NCBI RefSeq assembly: GCF_946478805.1 | Contig: NZ_CAMLDC010000024.1 | Coordinates: 8,030-72,029, forward strand | Source of the DNA: an uncultured Fluviicola sp. | GTDB taxonomy: Bacteria > Bacteroidota > Bacteroidia > Flavobacteriales > Crocinitomicaceae | Length of the DNA: 64,000 nt | Direction: 5' to 3' | In this document: piece after piece, positions 10,694-18,948 of the stretch | Position numbering within the stretch: the first letter of the stretch is position 1 | Layout of the letters: each line of letters starts with the position of its first letter | The notes under the pieces: generated by a model | What the model saw: the letters and a program-made list of their open reading frames with translations, nothing else | Told to the model about the DNA's origin: nothing | Databases searched by the model: none | Position numbers and translations under genes: made by a program

Positions 10694-10774
10694 GAATGAA
10701 TTGAAAATGGAGAATGTAAAATTGATCAGAAGAATCTGAATCTTTTCAATTCTCAATTTTAAATTTTCAATTCT
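10694..10774. repeat. Low-complexity inverted repeat (GAATTGAAAATGGAG type)
   Basis: Left arm about 10697-10724 and right arm about 10745-10774 pair imperfectly; both are built from AATTGAAAAT/ATTTTCAATT words. The loop contains a smaller TCAGAAGAATCTGA hairpin. The same type of repeat occurs at 39749-39861 and 54163-54272, and a half-copy near 41069. Confidence 0.6.
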
Positions 10775-10785
10775 TGAAAAATCCG

Positions 10786-10793
10786 TAATTTCG
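10786..10793 (+). promoter_or_regulatory. Candidate -7 element (TAATTTCG) of dapA
   Basis: One mismatch to TAnnTTTG, 32 nt before the dapA ATG. Confidence 0.35.
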
Positions 10794-10825
10794 CAAGGAC
10801 TTTTTACTGTTTAAAAACAAATACA

Positions 10826-11701
10826 ATGAATCTATTTAAAGGAACTGGAGTTGCATTGGTGACACCATTCAATTCGGATATGTCGATTGATTTTCCAGCA
10901 TTGCGCAGATTGGTACAGGAACAGATTTCTGGCGGTACCGATTACCTGGTTGTTCAGGGAACTACAGGTGAATCTCCAACCTTGAATAGTGAAGAAAAGA
11001 AGCAGGTATTGGAAACTGTGATGGAAGTGAACAATGGAACGTTGCCGATTGTTTACGGAGTAGGTGGAAATAATACCATGGAAGTTGCAGAAGCATTCAA
11101 AAATATTCCAAAAGGAGTAGATGGGATTTTATCTGTTGCACCATACTACAATAAACCTACTCAAGCCGGTTATATCGCTCATTACAAAGCGTTGGCATCA
11201 GCTACTGATTTACCGATTATCTTATACAATGTTCCGGGAAGAACGGGTTCTAATGTATTGGCTGAAACGACTTTGGAACTGGCTGAGATCAAAAATATTG
11301 TAGCAATGAAAGAAGCTTCCGGGAATATGGAGCAGATCATGGAAATCATTCGGTGCAGACCGGAAGGATTCTTGGTTCTTTCAGGAGATGATGCAATTAC
11401 ATTGCCCTTGATCGCTGCCGGAGCGGATGGTGTCATTTCAGTAGTTGCAAATTCTTTTCCTGAGCATTTCAGTAAAATGGTTTCAAGCGCTCTGAAAGGT
11501 GATTTCGAAACAGCAAGAAAATACCATTACGATCTGATGCCGGTAACGAAATTGCTTTTTGCCGAAGGTAATCCCGGAGGAGTGAAGATTGCTTTGGAAG
11601 AACTGGGATGGATGAAACCATTCATGCGTCTTCCATTAGTTCAGGTTTCGGATGGACTGAAAGCAAAAATTGTTGCAGAAACAAAAAAACTGACTAAATA
11701 A
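10826..11701 (+). CDS. dapA: 4-hydroxy-tetrahydrodipicolinate synthase
   Basis: Condenses pyruvate with aspartate semialdehyde, the first step of the lysine/diaminopimelate branch needed for peptidoglycan. It is a 291-aa TIM barrel. Key residues visible: GTTGES at 45-50, Tyr134 in LYNVPGRTG and Schiff-base Lys162 in VAMKEASG. It is preceded by a low-complexity repeat and followed after 48 nt by an unrelated lipoprotein gene. Complete and unremarkable. Confidence 0.96.
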   Translation: MNLFKGTGVALVTPFNSDMSIDFPALRRLVQEQISGGTDYLVVQGTTGESPTLNSEEKKQVLETVMEVNNGTLPIVYGVGGNNTMEVAEAFKNIPKGVDGILSVAPYYNKPTQAGYIAHYKALASATDLPIILYNVPGRTGSNVLAETTLELAEIKNIVAMKEASGNMEQIMEIIRCRPEGFLVLSGDDAITLPLIAAGADGVISVVANSFPEHFSKMVSSALKGDFETARKYHYDLMPVTKLLFAEGNPGGVKIALEELGWMKPFMRLPLVQVSDGLKAKIVAETKKLTK

Positions 11702-11749
11702 TCACGCGGTTCATTGAAAATTAATAGATTCGCATTAAATTACTCGACG

Positions 11750-12613
11750 ATGAAAAATAAACTAATCTTAGGTAGCGTCTTGTTAATGTTGGCTTACGCT
11801 TGTGGTTCCGGGGAGGAAAAACAAACTTTGACAACAGTTGAAGAACAAGAAACAGTAGACGCTGCTAACGTAAACTATAACATTCCATCGCCATCTGAGC
11901 AGTTTGCTTTGATTTCGAAGATGGATGCGGTAAAGAACACTAAAATCCTGCACGATCCAGCATCTGCTGACAAGTATTCCAATTCCTCACAAAAAGCATT
12001 GAACTTTGGCGTTTATACTGCTGATGTAGCTTATTTGACATCATTCAATGAGACAAACAAGTATTTGAGTTACTTCGGTAAGTTGGAAAAACTGGGTTCC
12101 GATATCGGAGTTGCACAGGTTTTTGGAAGTGAATTAGGTGAATTGGCCAAAAAATGGGATGGAAATGCAGATTCCTTGTTCAAGTTAAGTGATGATGTGT
12201 ACAATAGAACTTTCCAACGTTTGATTGAGATCGATAAAGGTGACGAGCTTTCGTTAATGCTTGTAGGTGGATGGATCGAATCAATGCACCTGATGATCGG
12301 AAGTTCGAAAGGTTTTGGTAAATCGCCGAAATTGGATCAGGCTTTGGCTGACCAGAAATTAGTAGCTGAAAACTTATTGGAATTCATGGTAAGCTATCAG
12401 GATAACGAATCGGTGAAGGAATATTCCGTTGCGATCGAAGAGATTTTGAAAGCATACGAGCAATTGGATTGTAGTTCGGGAGAGACTGAAGTTCAAAATT
12501 CAAATGGGAAATTGACCTTTTCAGGAGGAGACAGCTGCAAAATGACACAGAAATGTTTTGACAGTTTATCAAAGAAAATAGCTGAAATCCGTACTAAAAT
12601 TATAACTGCTTAA
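11750..12613 (+). CDS. Hypothetical lipoprotein, 287 aa
   Basis: The signal peptide ends in a lipobox (LAYAC, Cys about residue 17), followed by GSGEEK, so it is a membrane-anchored lipoprotein. The mature part is helical and rich in Leu, Lys and Asp, with the phrase NFGVYTADVAYL typical of Bacteroidota-specific proteins of unknown function. Two Cys near the C-terminus might form a disulfide. The ATG at 11750 is chosen because it gives a proper signal peptide; an upstream in-frame ATG at 11714 would bury it. It is followed 10 nt later by a second exported protein, probably one operon. Confidence 0.75.
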   Translation: MKNKLILGSVLLMLAYACGSGEEKQTLTTVEEQETVDAANVNYNIPSPSEQFALISKMDAVKNTKILHDPASADKYSNSSQKALNFGVYTADVAYLTSFNETNKYLSYFGKLEKLGSDIGVAQVFGSELGELAKKWDGNADSLFKLSDDVYNRTFQRLIEIDKGDELSLMLVGGWIESMHLMIGSSKGFGKSPKLDQALADQKLVAENLLEFMVSYQDNESVKEYSVAIEEILKAYEQLDCSSGETEVQNSNGKLTFSGGDSCKMTQKCFDSLSKKIAEIRTKIITA

Positions 12614-12623
12614 CTTTTTAGAT

Positions 12624-13094
12624 ATGAAATTTATTTTAACGTTAGCCCTATTGTCTAGTTTTGTATTTTGTTTTGCTCAATGCCCACCTGCTGAGGCATT
12701 CATGAAAAAGAAAAAGACCAAAGATGCATATAGTTTGAATTCTCAATCAAGATCCGGTTCGATCGCTTCAGATGAGACTTACGAAATGTCTTTCATTGCA
12801 CATCAGGGATTGGATTACCGATTAACAACCGTGATGGGTGAAGGAGGTGTCGGAACACTGAACTACGAGATTTACGAAATGGTCGTGGAGAAAAAGACAG
12901 AAGGTGAAAAAGATACTTTCAAGAAAAACAAGAAAGTATTGGCTACATCCGGTAATGCAGAGGTATTGGAGTTCACTTCCGATAAATCACGTAAGATTTT
13001 CATTACTGTATCCATCAACGGTGGAGACAAAAAGAAATTGGCGTGTGTAGGTGTGTTAATTGAAACAAAACGTACCGAGAAAACAGGATTTTAA
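12624..13094 (+). CDS. Hypothetical exported protein, 156 aa
   Basis: N-terminal signal peptide (cleavage expected after CFAQ, about residue 19), then a Lys-rich patch and a beta-rich body. No family recognised. It lies 10 nt after the lipoprotein gene, probably in the same transcript, which ends at the palindrome at 13114-13151. Confidence 0.7.
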   Translation: MKFILTLALLSSFVFCFAQCPPAEAFMKKKKTKDAYSLNSQSRSGSIASDETYEMSFIAHQGLDYRLTTVMGEGGVGTLNYEIYEMVVEKKTEGEKDTFKKNKKVLATSGNAEVLEFTSDKSRKIFITVSINGGDKKKLACVGVLIETKRTEKTGF

Positions 13095-13113
13095 TCGATT
13101 TAATCATATTAAT

Positions 13114-13151
13114 AATCAGTAGGGCTGCGATTAATCGCAGCCCTACTGATT
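13114..13151. terminator. Perfect 38-nt palindrome (19 + 19), terminator-like
   Basis: The arms are exactly complementary without a spacer and the centre reads GCGATTAATCGC. It lies 20 nt after a stop codon and is followed by TTTT. It has the same size and centre as the element at 25376-25413, so it belongs to a dispersed palindrome family that probably ends transcription. Confidence 0.75.
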
Positions 13152-13192
13152 TTAACGCATAATTGGAGTTCCCCAATTCGTAATTTTACAAA

Positions 13193-14197
13193 ATGAATCA
13201 ATCACAAAAAATTTGGGAGTTTGTCAATCAGGCTCAATCAATCGTCATCACTTCGCATAAATCCCCTGACGGAGATTCAATAGGAAGTTCACTTGCCTTG
13301 TACCACATCCTTAAAAAGTGGGGACGAAATGTGCAAATCGTTCATCCCGATCCTGCTCCCGGCTTTTTACATTGGGTGACCGGACAGGAACAGATTATTG
13401 ATTTTGAGACAAAACAGGAGCAGGCAGTTACAGCAATTCAATCGGCTGACTTGATTTTTTGCATGGATTACAATCATCCTTCACGGGTAGGTGACCAGAT
13501 GCAACCTTTTTTAGTTGAATCACCGGCAAACAAGGTCATGATCGACCATCACCTGCATCCGGCGGATTTTTGCCAGATTATCATATCCGAATCAACTGCC
13601 TGTTCGACTTGTGAATTGATTTATAGTTGGATCAAAGAGATCAATCGTTTGGAGGATATCGATGAAACTTCCGGAGCATGTATTTATTTGGGAATCATGA
13701 CCGATACGGGGTCTTTCCGGTTTCCGTCTGTAAGTGCAACCACTCATGAGATCCTTGCAGATCTGATCAGAAGAGGGGTGAAACATTATCTGATCCATGA
13801 AGCCGTTTATGATACCAATACGGTTGATCGTATTAAATTGAGAGGATTTGCGTTGTCTGAGAAACTGGTCTGCATGGAAGGAATTCCAGTGGCTTACGCT
13901 TCTCTCTCGGAAGCTGAATTGGAGAAATACCATTACCAAAAAGGAGACACCGAAGGCTTGGTGAATCAGATTCTGGGAATCCAGGGAATCAAGATGGCGG
14001 TTTTATTCGTTGAAAAGGATGGAAAAGTGAAGATTTCTTTCAGATCAAAAGGAGATTACTTCGTAAACGAATTGGCGAATGCTCATTTTGCCGGTGGTGG
14101 ACATGCATATGCTTCCGGAGGTATTTCAACAGAGTCACTTGAGAAAACTGTCGAAAAATTTGTAACATTTGTAAAAGATTTCATTCCTAAAGCATGA
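13193..14197 (+). CDS. nrnA: DHH/DHHA1 phosphoesterase (NrnA-type nanoRNase / pAp phosphatase)
   Basis: A 334-aa cytoplasmic DHH-family enzyme expected to degrade 2-5 nt RNAs and dephosphorylate pAp. Motifs: SHKSPDGDSIGSSLA (21-35), Asp92 in MDYNHPSR, IDHH (117-120), GIMTDTGSFRF, and the DHHA1 motif GGGHAYASGG near residue 300. Its stop overlaps the start of the gldI-like gene (ATGA), so the two are translationally coupled, as I recall from other Flavobacteriia. Confidence 0.92.
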   Translation: MNQSQKIWEFVNQAQSIVITSHKSPDGDSIGSSLALYHILKKWGRNVQIVHPDPAPGFLHWVTGQEQIIDFETKQEQAVTAIQSADLIFCMDYNHPSRVGDQMQPFLVESPANKVMIDHHLHPADFCQIIISESTACSTCELIYSWIKEINRLEDIDETSGACIYLGIMTDTGSFRFPSVSATTHEILADLIRRGVKHYLIHEAVYDTNTVDRIKLRGFALSEKLVCMEGIPVAYASLSEAELEKYHYQKGDTEGLVNQILGIQGIKMAVLFVEKDGKVKISFRSKGDYFVNELANAHFAGGGHAYASGGISTESLEKTVEKFVTFVKDFIPKA

Positions 14198-14706
14198 TTA
14201 AAAGAACGTTTGTTTTCTGGTTGTTGATTTTGTGTTCGTGCACGGAAGAGGAAGAACAACCGAAACCGATTCAGTGGAACATGGACAAGTCCACTGAAAT
14301 GAACAAGGAACTATCTATTGAGGAAAGCATCGATATCGACCTGTATTTTGCTCAACATGAAAATTGGGAGGTGAAAGAAACGGGGACAGGTCTGCGTTAT
14401 GTCATTTTAAAAAAGACGAAAGGTAAACTCCCAGCCGCCGGTATGGATGCCAAAACGCAATACAAGATAAGTTTGTTGGACGGAACGGAAGTTTATAAGA
14501 CAGCTCCGGATGAGGTGGATGTTTTCCGGATTGACAAGAGTGATATGGAATCGGGAATTCACGAAGGAATCAAACTGATGCATGTGGGAGAGAAAGCGAA
14601 ATTGGTTTTCCCGAGTCACTTGGCGCATGGTTTGGTCGGCGATTTACAAAAAATTCCACCACTTTCACCTTTAGTTGTTGATATTGAATTAATTGGAATA
14701 GAATGA
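14194..14706 (+). CDS. gldI: FKBP-type peptidyl-prolyl isomerase lipoprotein, GldI-like
   Basis: A 170-aa lipoprotein: a short signal peptide ending in CSC (Cys16 lipidated), then an acidic linker and one FKBP domain (about 65-170). The domain reads GLRYVIL at its start and IHEGIKLMHVGEKAKLVFPS in the core. In Flavobacterium johnsoniae GldI is an FKBP-like lipoprotein needed for gliding and T9SS function. The neighbouring DHH gene and the following FKBP gene fit that arrangement from memory. Catalytic activity is uncertain because this FKBP subgroup is divergent. ATGA overlaps join it to both neighbours. Confidence 0.72.
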   Translation: MIKRTFVFWLLILCSCTEEEEQPKPIQWNMDKSTEMNKELSIEESIDIDLYFAQHENWEVKETGTGLRYVILKKTKGKLPAAGMDAKTQYKISLLDGTEVYKTAPDEVDVFRIDKSDMESGIHEGIKLMHVGEKAKLVFPSHLAHGLVGDLQKIPPLSPLVVDIELIGIE

Positions 14707-15581
14707 AACATTTAAAATACCTGGCAATTGGTTTATTGATTTCTGCCTGTACTTCCGGTGTAGAGAAAGCAGGGAATGAAACTGCTGCACCTACAACACG
14801 TGACGCGAAGGATGGATTATCCGATGCGGAAAGACTTATTGAACCTAAAAAACAATTGGTTGATAAAAAAAGCTTTCCGAACGGGATCCGGATACAATGG
14901 TTTGAAAAAGCGGAAGGAGAACCGGTTAGAGAAGGTGCTGTTTACGAGATTAATTTTAAGACAAAACTACAGAATGGTGAAGTGGTTGATGGAAATTACA
15001 AGTTGCAAAGAGAGATGCTTCCTTTTTTGGTAGGATATGGTCAGCAGACACCCGGATTTGATTTGGCAATAAAGGAATTGAGAGTTGGTGACTTTGTGGA
15101 AATCTTCATTCCCGGAGAATTGGCCAGAGGGAAAAAAGGAATCCCGGGAATTATTCCACCGAATGCTCCGAATATTGTCATGTTGCGTGTTGGGAAGGAA
15201 ATAAAACCGACCAAAGTGATTGATGGAGTGAAGGTTTGGAAACTGGAGGAAAATCCTGAAATGACAGATGCCGAAGTGGGGGAAAGCTCAAACCTGGCGA
15301 TTCATTATTTTGTCGGCACGAAATCGAATCCGAGATACGATAATTCTTATCAGAGAAACACACCGTTTGCTTTCGGAATGCAAGATCACTCCTTGATTCC
15401 GGGATTGAGAAAAGCGATGTTGCATACCAAAATGTATGATAAACTGTATATTCTTGTTCCTGCAAAAGAAGCATATGGTTCAAGGGGTTATGTAGATTTG
15501 GTAAAACCGAATGAAGAACTTTTCTACGATATAATTGTGATGGATGTGGATGGAAAATCCGTTCAGAAAAGCGAAAATTAA
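14703..15581 (+). CDS. Two-domain FKBP-type peptidyl-prolyl isomerase lipoprotein
   Basis: A 292-aa lipoprotein (lipobox LISAC, Cys about residue 16) with two FKBP-like domains, about 50-160 and 168-288. The first holds the family phrase TPGFDLAIKELRVGD, the second LIPGLRKAMLHTKMYDK. It probably helps fold envelope proteins in the periplasm. It overlaps gldI by 4 bp, so nrnA-gldI-this gene form one operon. The perfect hairpin at 15583-15628 follows 2 nt after the stop. Confidence 0.82.
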   Translation: MKHLKYLAIGLLISACTSGVEKAGNETAAPTTRDAKDGLSDAERLIEPKKQLVDKKSFPNGIRIQWFEKAEGEPVREGAVYEINFKTKLQNGEVVDGNYKLQREMLPFLVGYGQQTPGFDLAIKELRVGDFVEIFIPGELARGKKGIPGIIPPNAPNIVMLRVGKEIKPTKVIDGVKVWKLEENPEMTDAEVGESSNLAIHYFVGTKSNPRYDNSYQRNTPFAFGMQDHSLIPGLRKAMLHTKMYDKLYILVPAKEAYGSRGYVDLVKPNEELFYDIIVMDVDGKSVQKSEN

Positions 15582-15582
15582 A

Positions 15583-15628
15583 ATAAAAAATGTAGGCACG
15601 CGATGCGTCGCGTGCCTACATTTTTTAT
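15583..15628. terminator. Perfect 21-bp hairpin, bidirectional terminator
   Basis: Arms 15583-15603 and 15608-15628 match perfectly around a TGCG loop. The outer ends are A-rich and T-rich, so it can act as a Rho-independent terminator for the FKBP operon. The GC core resembles the other palindromes in this window. Confidence 0.85.
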
Positions 15629-15769
15629 AATCCTGCACCAATTTTTTTAGTCAGACCTTACCTTTTTGAACTTTATCAAATCGCCATTTTTGATTATCAA
15701 ATCGGGGTTATGAACTTGTAAATGTTCGAATTAACGTTTTTTCGCAAGTGAATTTTGGCTTTTTTTCGT

Positions 15770-15777
15770 TAGTTTTG
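15770..15777 (+). promoter_or_regulatory. -7 element (TAGTTTTG) of the M23 peptidase gene
   Basis: Matches TAnnTTTG, 31 nt upstream of the ATG at 15809. Confidence 0.5.
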
Positions 15778-15808
15778 CGACACCCAGAAAATACCAAAGG
15801 CTAAAAAC

Positions 15809-16759
15809 ATGAACAAATTTCTTTATTTCTTCTTCTTATTTGTTTCATTTTCGGGATTGGCTCAAACACCGATCGATACCGTTAATACCGATAAAGGTAA
15901 AATGGTCATTTACTCCAATCGTACCTGGAAATTCTTGTTGGACGAGGAGTTTGACGGGATCATGAATGAAGCTCTTTTTAACCAGATCCAACAAGATACG
16001 AACCTGAATTTGATCCAGACATGGAACAATGATATTTGTTTCAGTTCTGAAAGACCGGATATGTCCCGTCTGAATGACACGATCTGGTTATGCATGGTAG
16101 ATGATATTCACAAGGAATTCGTTTGTCCGGTTCCCGGAATCGTGACATCCCGATACGGCTACCGAAAAGGAAGATATCACAATGGAACGGATTTGAACCT
16201 GCGTACAGGTGATACGGTGGTGGCCGCCTTTTCAGGTCGTGTAAGATATGCAAAATGGAACGACGGAGGTTTTGGTAACCTGGTAATCATTCGTCACCAC
16301 AATGGCTTGGAAACGTTTTATGCGCATTTATCGAAACATCTTGTTGCTCCTGACCAGGAAGTGAAAGCCGGCGAGCCAATTGGTTTGGGTGGAAATACAG
16401 GTCACTCATTTGGTTCTCACCTGCATTTTGAAATGCGTTTCTATGATGCTCCTATGAATCCGGAAGAAGCTATTGATTTTGCCAAGAAAGAATTGAAAGA
16501 TGATAACTTGTTAGTGCAGAAGAAACTCTTCAGACCAGGTGCGAGACCAAGTGATGAAGAAATCTCCGGAGAGTCAATTGCATCCATTCAAGCCAGAACG
16601 GAAGCTGCAGGTGCCCGAAAATACTACAAGATCAGAACAGGCGATACCCTTTCTCAAATTGCTTCCAAAAGCAATACAACTGTTTCCAGGCTGTGTAAGC
16701 TCAATGGAATCAGACCAACGACTCTTTTGCAAGTTGGTCGACAATTGAGAGTCAGATAA
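15809..16759 (+). CDS. Exported M23-family peptidoglycan endopeptidase with LysM domain
   Basis: A 316-aa protein: signal peptide (about 1-19, ending GLAQ), an N-terminal linker, an M23 lysostaphin-type domain (about 110-225) and a C-terminal LysM domain (about 270-316, YYKIRTGDTLSQIA). The zinc ligands are visible as HNGTD (His124, Asp128) and HLH (His204, His206), so it should be active on peptide cross-links of peptidoglycan. The LysM repeat binds glycan. It acts in the periplasm, probably in cell growth or division. It is a single gene between a strong terminator and the patatin-like gene. Confidence 0.92.
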   Translation: MNKFLYFFFLFVSFSGLAQTPIDTVNTDKGKMVIYSNRTWKFLLDEEFDGIMNEALFNQIQQDTNLNLIQTWNNDICFSSERPDMSRLNDTIWLCMVDDIHKEFVCPVPGIVTSRYGYRKGRYHNGTDLNLRTGDTVVAAFSGRVRYAKWNDGGFGNLVIIRHHNGLETFYAHLSKHLVAPDQEVKAGEPIGLGGNTGHSFGSHLHFEMRFYDAPMNPEEAIDFAKKELKDDNLLVQKKLFRPGARPSDEEISGESIASIQARTEAAGARKYYKIRTGDTLSQIASKSNTTVSRLCKLNGIRPTTLLQVGRQLRVR

Positions 16760-16843
16760 AGACAAACAACATCATTTTGTCGTTCAACTAAACTTTATTG
16801 TTAAAAATTTGGTTGGCACTGGCGATTTACCTAAATTGCTGAT

Positions 16844-17659
16844 ATGTCGTGCAACTACAGAATTGTTTTAGTAACAGATGGAGGTTCAGATGCCTTACTC
16901 GTACCAATTGTAGGTTTGAGTGCATTGTCGCGTCGGATTCATGCGGTTGACATTGATAGATCACTATATAACTGGATCGACTTATTGGTTGCTTCCGGAG
17001 ACAGTGTATTATTGGCAAGTCTTTTGGCAAAACAGGAAATTTCGTTGATTGAGGAACTTGGAGCACTGGAAAAATTGCTTCGTTACCAAAACAATGGATA
17101 CAGTAAGGAAATGGTTTCCCGTCTTTTTGAAGAAGATGATACCTTGTTTGCTTTGAGAAAACATTTCCTGTTCATGACCTATGATGTGGATTCGGATGAA
17201 CTGTTCCAGTTTTCAGATAGCCGGCCAACACAACAATCCATTAAACTGGATTCCGTATTGAAAGCATGTATGGGAAATCCGAACGAACAGCAGTTTATCA
17301 AATTAGGCTATAGAAGATTGATGAATGCAAGTCAATTTGCTCCCAATCCTATTTTACAGGCTATGCATTACGCGGATTGCCTGTACCAGGATGATTCGGT
17401 AGTCATTGTCAGTATCGGTTCCGGAAAGCATAGGCAGAACGACTTGGAACAACAATTTTCCGAACAGGCGCAACAGGAATTTGACATGGAAATCCGGAAA
17501 CACAAAAAATGGCATTACTTCAGATTCAATCCTGAATTTGAACGGGACGATACCATGGAGGTAAAGATTGAAAAAACACGCAATTACTTCGAAGATGAAG
17601 CACCGAATATGGACCGCTTATTCCGCTTGATGGAAATTAAATCGGGAAGATTAGTTTAA
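16844..17659 (+). CDS. Patatin-like protein lacking catalytic residues (putative pseudoenzyme)
   Basis: A 271-aa soluble protein without a signal peptide. The order of segments follows a patatin phospholipase: VLVTDGGSDALLVP (8-21) at the oxyanion-loop position, IDLLVASGDSVLLASLLA (45-62) at the place of FDLIxGTSTGGxxA, FMTYDVDSDELFQFSD (110-125) at the ATDLxTGE strand, MNASQFAPNPI (160-170) at the DGGxxxNNP position, and VVIVSIGSG (186-194) at the SLGTG strand. The nucleophile Ser is replaced by Gly and the catalytic Asp by Asn, so hydrolysis is not expected. It might be a sensor or regulator. The alignment is by eye and remains an inference. Confidence 0.5.
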   Translation: MSCNYRIVLVTDGGSDALLVPIVGLSALSRRIHAVDIDRSLYNWIDLLVASGDSVLLASLLAKQEISLIEELGALEKLLRYQNNGYSKEMVSRLFEEDDTLFALRKHFLFMTYDVDSDELFQFSDSRPTQQSIKLDSVLKACMGNPNEQQFIKLGYRRLMNASQFAPNPILQAMHYADCLYQDDSVVIVSIGSGKHRQNDLEQQFSEQAQQEFDMEIRKHKKWHYFRFNPEFERDDTMEVKIEKTRNYFEDEAPNMDRLFRLMEIKSGRLV

Positions 17660-17793
17660 ATGTTTCAGCCGTGGCTGATTCAAATGTTCAATCTATCGTT
17701 TATTTGAACCTTTTTGACCTCTTTCAACCTTTTGAACTTGTTAAGATTTCAAAAACAATATTTCCCGGAAGTTTGCCGTTATGCTATTTCTCC

Positions 17794-17801
17794 TATTTTT
17801 G
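17794..17801 (+). promoter_or_regulatory. -7 element (TATTTTTG) just before bamD
   Basis: Matches TAnnTTTG only 5 nt before the bamD ATG, implying a nearly leaderless transcript, or else the element is fortuitous. Confidence 0.4.
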
Positions 17802-17806
17802 TCGTC

Positions 17807-18604
17807 ATGAAATGGATTTTCTTAATTCTTACACTTGTAACACTACTTAGCAGTTGTAACTCCTATAACAGCATTCTTAAATCGGATGACTACGAGTCAA
17901 AATTCAATGAAGCCAATCGCTTATATGATTCTGGAAAATATGAAAGATGTGTGGCTTTGTATGAGCAGGTATATCAAAGAAGTCCTCGGTCTCCACAAGG
18001 AGAAGTGGCGTTTTACAGGTTGGGAAAAGCATGTTTTTCTGTGGAAGACTGGTATTTGGCAAGTTACTACCTGGCTGCTTTTCCTTCTAAGTTCCCATAT
18101 TCACCGAAAGTTGAAGAGACCACGTTCCTGGCTGCTGTTTGTGCTGTGAAGAACAGTCCTGAAGTATCATTGGACCAACATGAAACAGAAGTGGCCCTGA
18201 ATGAATTGCAAAATTTCGTCACACAATTTCCAAATTCTGAATTGCTGGATACTTGTAACACGGTCATGGATAACCTGCGCTTCAAATTGGAGACAAAAGA
18301 TATGCTGACTGTAAGACTGTATTCCAAAACGGAAAACTACCGTGCAGCGGTGGTCAGCGCAGAACAATTCCTGGACAATTATCCACGATCCACTTACCGC
18401 GAAGAAGCATGGGCGGTTTTAATGAAAAACTCCTATTATTTGGCAAGTAATAGTGTGGACACGAAAATTGAAGAGCGAATTGCAAAAACAAATGAGCGAT
18501 TTAACATTTTTCTTGTGGAATTCCCAAATTCAGACTATCTTCGCGAATTCGAAGGGTATATTGAAAAATTGAAAAAAGTCGCTATTCCCGTATCTAACAA
18601 GTAA
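17807..18604 (+). CDS. bamD: Outer membrane assembly lipoprotein BamD
   Basis: A 265-aa TPR lipoprotein of the BAM complex, which inserts beta-barrels in the outer membrane. The signal peptide ends in LSSC (Cys about residue 17). The mature part carries TPR-like repeats, for example ANRLYDSGKYERCVALYEQV, FYRLGKACFSVEDWYLASYYL and AEQFLDNYPRSTYREEA. The ATG at 17807 is chosen because it yields the lipoprotein signal. It heads the bamD-rpoZ-coaBC-porD-recN cluster seen in many Bacteroidota; gaps to the next genes are 14 and 12 nt. Confidence 0.9.
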   Translation: MKWIFLILTLVTLLSSCNSYNSILKSDDYESKFNEANRLYDSGKYERCVALYEQVYQRSPRSPQGEVAFYRLGKACFSVEDWYLASYYLAAFPSKFPYSPKVEETTFLAAVCAVKNSPEVSLDQHETEVALNELQNFVTQFPNSELLDTCNTVMDNLRFKLETKDMLTVRLYSKTENYRAAVVSAEQFLDNYPRSTYREEAWAVLMKNSYYLASNSVDTKIEERIAKTNERFNIFLVEFPNSDYLREFEGYIEKLKKVAIPVSNK

Positions 18605-18618
18605 ATAAATAGAAGAAA

Positions 18619-18936
18619 ATGAGCTTCAAAAACAACAATGCTGAGCGTTCAACAGTTACGCGTGATACAATAGATTTAGAAGAAACAACAGGTAATATCT
18701 ATGAATCGATTGTAGTATTGTCTAAAAGAGCAAATCAAATCAGTGCTTCAATGAAAGAGGAATTGACTGCTAAATTGCAGGAGTTTGCTTCATCAACGGA
18801 TAATTTGGAAGAGATTTTTGAAAACCGTGAGCAAATCGAGATCTCCCGTTTTTATGAAAAACTTCCTAAACCGGTTGCTGTGGCAATTGAAGAGCTGAAA
18901 GAAGGACAAATTTATACTAGAAAAACTCAAGAGTAA
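18619..18936 (+). CDS. rpoZ: RNA polymerase omega subunit, Bacteroidota type
   Basis: A 105-aa small polymerase subunit that helps assemble the beta-prime subunit. Recognised from the omega-like core GNIYESIVVLSKRANQIS (residues 26-43) and the C-terminal segment with LPKPVAVAIEEL. The position between bamD and coaBC supports it, since omega is often next to CoaBC. There is no predicted membrane segment. Confidence 0.82.
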   Translation: MSFKNNNAERSTVTRDTIDLEETTGNIYESIVVLSKRANQISASMKEELTAKLQEFASSTDNLEEIFENREQIEISRFYEKLPKPVAVAIEELKEGQIYTRKTQE

Positions 18937-18948
18937 TATACACTCGAT

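Noticed and set aside
13114..13151. Palindrome as a tRNA or riboswitch
   Set aside because: It is a simple perfect dyad without the cloverleaf or conserved core; terminator or repeat is the better reading.
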